A stretch of DNA of 64,000 nt, taken from the NCBI GenBank assembly GCA_000729835.1, contig JFHB01000118.1, positions 30,228 to 94,227 on the forward strand. The letters run 5' to 3'. Below are positions 61,006-64,000 of this stretch, piece by piece. The notes under the pieces are model-generated. The model did not search any database, was not told where the DNA came from, and saw only the letters and a list, made by a program, of their open reading frames with translations. The stretch is from Atkinsonella hypoxylon (Eukaryota; Ascomycota; Sordariomycetes; Hypocreales; Clavicipitaceae). Position numbers and translations under genes: made by a program. Every line of letters starts with the position of its first letter. The first letter of the stretch is position 1.

Positions 61006-61715
61006 TATTGAAAATAATAGGGATTACAGGACTAGATATCTAAGAGGGTAGTGGTCTCTTAGATTAGTACCTGTAATTGCTCCTAGCAATTATCACGTAG
61101 TAGAAGCAGCAGCGGCCTAAATTAAGCTGTAGTGTGTAGTACTAATCACGTAGAATGCAGTAGATAACTATAATAATAGTGGTATCTTATATTAAGAGCG
61201 TTGTAACAAATCTTTAGTGAGGGTAGGATCTTAAATCTTTCTAGTCCCTTATAGACCTACTAACTATATCAGCAGGCTGTAGTCGCTAGAAGGGGCTTAT
61301 AGGTTACTTTATAATTTCCGCAAAAAGATTTACTATATAAAAACAAAAAAATCGACTTATAGCTATACAAACGAGACGCTTATATATATAATTTAATAAA
61401 TTTTACTAATAATAAGCAACCCTTATAAGCAACTCTATTTAATAATTATATTATTAGAAAGCCCTAATTCTTAGCTTTTAAATAGTATACTTCTTAAATT
61501 TCTACTATTACTAGTTGTGGAGAAAATCGCTGTTAAAGTTAACTATAGGTTAGGCAACCTTGCCTTAGTCGATTCTAGATGTTTTACATCTAGTAATAGC
61601 GATATCTCTACCAAAAATCAACGTAACAAGACCTAGTAAGGGTTACGTGATAGAGCAACTAACAGGCAACTAGCAAGCATAAAAATAGGCTATACAGGAT
61701 AGCTTATTTTTAACA
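61006..61715 (-). repeat. Copia-1 solo LTR with ATAAC duplication
   Basis: 710 bp, starting TATTGAAAATA and ending TTTTTAACA on the plus strand, with ATAAC at 61001-61005 and 61716-61720. It has the 14-bp extra and the TATCTAAGAG variant, like L4. Confidence 0.93.
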
Positions 61716-62356
61716 ATAACAGAATAGTGTGAATAGCTTTAGGGAGCTAAAGAGGATAATAGAGTTATCAAAAAGGAAGAGATACTAAAGAAGGGCAAAC
61801 TAGGCTTATAACTATTAAGTAGAAGATAGAAGAGATAATAGAAGAGAGAGAAGATAAAGAAGCTTCTAGTGTATAGAAGAGTGTAAATTGCTTGCTTAAT
61901 TCCTCTAACTTAGGAGGGAGGAAGCAGCCTATATATAGCTAATTCTAAGAGAGGAAGAAAGAGAAGAAGAGAAGGAAAAATAAGAAGAGAGATAGCTAAA
62001 TACCCGAAAATCCTACAGCTTATAGAGCAAGAGAATGCTAAGAAATGCTAAGTTATCTGTTGCACTGCCTCTATAAGAGGGGCAGATATTAGTGTATATA
62101 GAGCCTTATAATAGAGGAAAGATAATAGACTAGATAACCCTTGCTCCTAGATTCCTACCTCTATTGTATTCTATTCTAGTCTACTACACCTACTTGTTTC
62201 CTACACTTAGTTGTTGTAACTAAGTTCCTTTGTTGTACTACTGTTAGAGTAGTTATGCTGGTAACAGCTGTTAGAGCTAATGTTGCATGAAGCTGGCGAT
62301 GTTGGTATCGCTGGTGTTGTAGCCACTTGTGGCACTGGTGTTGCTGCTACTTTTGA
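61716..62356. other. Little-mutated segment, possibly part of an LTR
   Basis: Purine-rich on the left (61740-62020). From 62040 to 62350 it keeps CpA and TpG, unlike its surroundings. On the minus strand, TGTTACCAGCATAAC (about 62270) is followed by sequence with TATAAGGCTCTATATAC (62113-62097), resembling a promoter-bearing LTR. No partner copy is in the window, so this is tentative. It joins copia-1 gag at about 62357. Confidence 0.4.
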
Positions 62357-63561
62357 TAGGATCAATAGCTATACTATAGAGCTGTAATCTAGCTAGTAAA
62401 TTATTAAATTCAGCATTAAAGGCCTCTAAAGATCCCTTATAGTTCGAAAACGATAAGTTGTAATAACTAGCATATAGTGTACTACGTTGTATTTTAGCAC
62501 TCTGCAAATACTGCCTAACTAGAACGTTATAGGTATCTACAGGAGACTTATGCTAGCTTATAGTAGCTTAAGGTCTAGATTAGCAACTATCTCTTATAAT
62601 TATAAGGATAATAGCTTGTTCTAAATCTACTAAAGTACTAGCTATACTAGGATTATTAATAAATTAAGGGAATTCTAGTGCTCTAAATTAAATAGTTAAA
62701 GCTTACTTTTACTGTTTAAAATTTTTAGGGCCTTTTAGCTTAGCAGCCTCTAGAATTGAGTGAACCTTCTTATTTAGCTCTTTTATAGTGTTTTTATTAA
62801 AAGCAGGCAGAAAAGTAGCACTATTAGAGGAGCTAGAAGGTTTAGGGGCTTTAAAAGAGACTTTAGAAGCTCTTTTAGAAGTAATAGAATCTACTACCTT
62901 AAAGGGAGACCCTATAGAGAGATTACCTATAGATGTAATTATAGTATCTAATTTACTTAGTAAATTAGCTATATTACCTTTATTTTAGCTTTATTTTGCT
63001 TCACTATACCTAATAAATCTATTTAGGGTCTCTTGTTGCTTGTCTATTTAAGCTTTTAGATTAGCTTATACATTATAGACTTACACTACTCTTTTAGAAG
63101 CTAATCTAGCTTCCTTTAGAGCCTTCTTAGCTATATAATCTTCTTTATTAGAAGAGGAATCTACTAGCTAAGGGGGGGACCTTGCTGGACTAGGAAAGCT
63201 AGTAGTAGCAGCTAGATTAGCTAGTGTACTAGAACTACTACCCCTTTTAGGGCTTGTGCTCTTTCCCTTGCCTTTTAGTGCTATTTTAATGGTTTAAAAA
63301 GTAGCTTATAACGCTTTCTATAGCTAATTATAGCCTAAATTACAGTGGAAATAGTAGTAAATAACAGTAATAATTCCTACTAAATATAGGCTAGAAGTGC
63401 CCTATATCTTCAGAAATTATACTGAGATTTTTCTCCAATTTCTTTCGTAATAGGTATAACAGGCTCTAAAGGCTGTGTTGTATTGCGATCTATATACGCA
63501 TATAATTTATATAGTAGACTAGATTAATAGGCAGTTGCAAGGGGCATAAAACACAGGTTCT
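62357..63561 (-). mobile_element. gag: Truncated copia-1: gag N-terminal part and leader
   Basis: Minus-strand gag from 63284 (ATA for ATG) to 62357, with the leader at 63285-63561. Both ends are abrupt: gag stops in mid-protein, and the leader ends where another repeat begins. Residues such as NYKGSLEAFNAEFNNLLARL remain open in a 76-codon frame (62277-62507) that runs into the unrelated neighbour. No LTR is attached. Confidence 0.82.
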
Positions 63562-64000
63562 GTAACGGACTAGGTCTTTGACCTAGTCTTGTAATATAGA
63601 TGTCAATTGTACAGAGTCGTGCGACTTGTACAATACGTATCCTTTTGCCGTAGGGGTTAGGCGGGGATTGGGCTAACGCCTATATAGAGTGCGCAGGCAT
63701 CCGCTATAGCCCAATTGGGCTACTCTATAACATTTGTATAAGTCACCTTAAGGTTACAGGTTCGAACTAGCGCAGGAACAGCTTTTAATAGAATAGGCGG
63801 GCGGAATAGGCAGGCAGAATAGGTTCTATTAGGCGGCAGGGGGTTCAACCTAGGCTAACAAGGCAATAGATCCTTAGGGGGTGTGTAGTATTACAACTAG
63901 CTCCTAGCTAACAACAAAGAGACTGTATGTAACAGAGGAGCTATATAACGGACTAGGTCTTTAACCTAGTCTTGTAATATAGATGTTAATTGTATAGAGT
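63562..64000 (+). repeat. GC-richer direct repeat at the window edge
   Basis: A 54-bp stretch beginning TGTAACGGACTAGG (63562) recurs at about 63947-64000 with G-to-A and C-to-T changes, a period of about 385 bp. It contains the palindrome GACTAGGTC-TTT-GACCTAGTC, a hairpin with arms at 63667-63675 and 63707-63715, and the perfect palindrome TAGCCCAATTGGGCTA (63707-63722). A B-box-like GGTTCGAACTA lies at 63759-63769. It is probably the start of an LTR array or a tRNA-derived short repeat, cut by the window. The first copy is almost free of RIP. Confidence 0.55.

Noticed and set aside
63700..63772. Possible tRNA gene (A-box and B-box-like sequences, partly pairing ends)
   Set aside because: The T-arm stem does not pair and the D arm is a bare palindrome; kept only as a pol III-like observation.

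Overview
The window is a block of decayed transposable elements from a filamentous ascomycete (Pezizomycotina-type) genome. It is very AT-rich, and TpA is plentiful while CpA and TpG are scarce. Every recognisable coding stretch is broken by TAA or TAG stops where Gln (CAA/CAG) or Trp (TGG) is expected. This is the signature of repeat-induced point mutation (RIP). I found no intact protein-coding gene, rRNA, convincing tRNA or CRISPR array. Short open frames of 60-109 codons are fragments of retrotransposon proteins or chance frames in repeats.

Left part (1-21432): two copies of a minus-strand Ty3/gypsy element, here 'gypsy A'. Copy 1 (1-6936) runs off the left edge. Copy 2 (9684-21432) has both LTRs and an unexplained 4.2-kb segment after pol. 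Between them lies a 5'-truncated plus-strand gypsy pol, 'gypsy B' (6937-9683). Middle-left (21433-29090): a roughly 600-codon relict of unknown identity (22021-23805), the pol of a second copia family with its 3' LTR ('copia-2', 24599-27632), and 1.4 kb of unassigned AT-rich DNA.

Centre (29091-57248): one LTR element, 'element C', has two 322-bp LTRs and an ATCCC target-site duplication about 28 kb apart. Its minus-strand gag and an unidentified downstream region are split by two later insertions. The first (32339-47678) is a rearranged nest of 'copia-1' sequences that looks like one copia inserted inside another in opposite orientation, followed by an inversion. The second (48669-56549) is a full-length copia-1 with an AGCCT target-site duplication, whose gag-pol stays in one frame for 5.3 kb despite many stops.

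Right part (57249-64000): a copia-2 LTR split by a copia-1 solo LTR, an inverted 3' end of gypsy A with its LTR, a LINE endonuclease relict, a short TTAGGG tract beside a 28-bp minisatellite, another copia-1 solo LTR, a truncated copia-1 gag, and a GC-richer, little-mutated repeat at the edge. Nothing here works as a pathway. The interest lies in the order of insertions, the RIP pattern, and a few relict coding regions I could not identify. Element names (gypsy A, gypsy B, copia-1, copia-2, element C) are my own labels.
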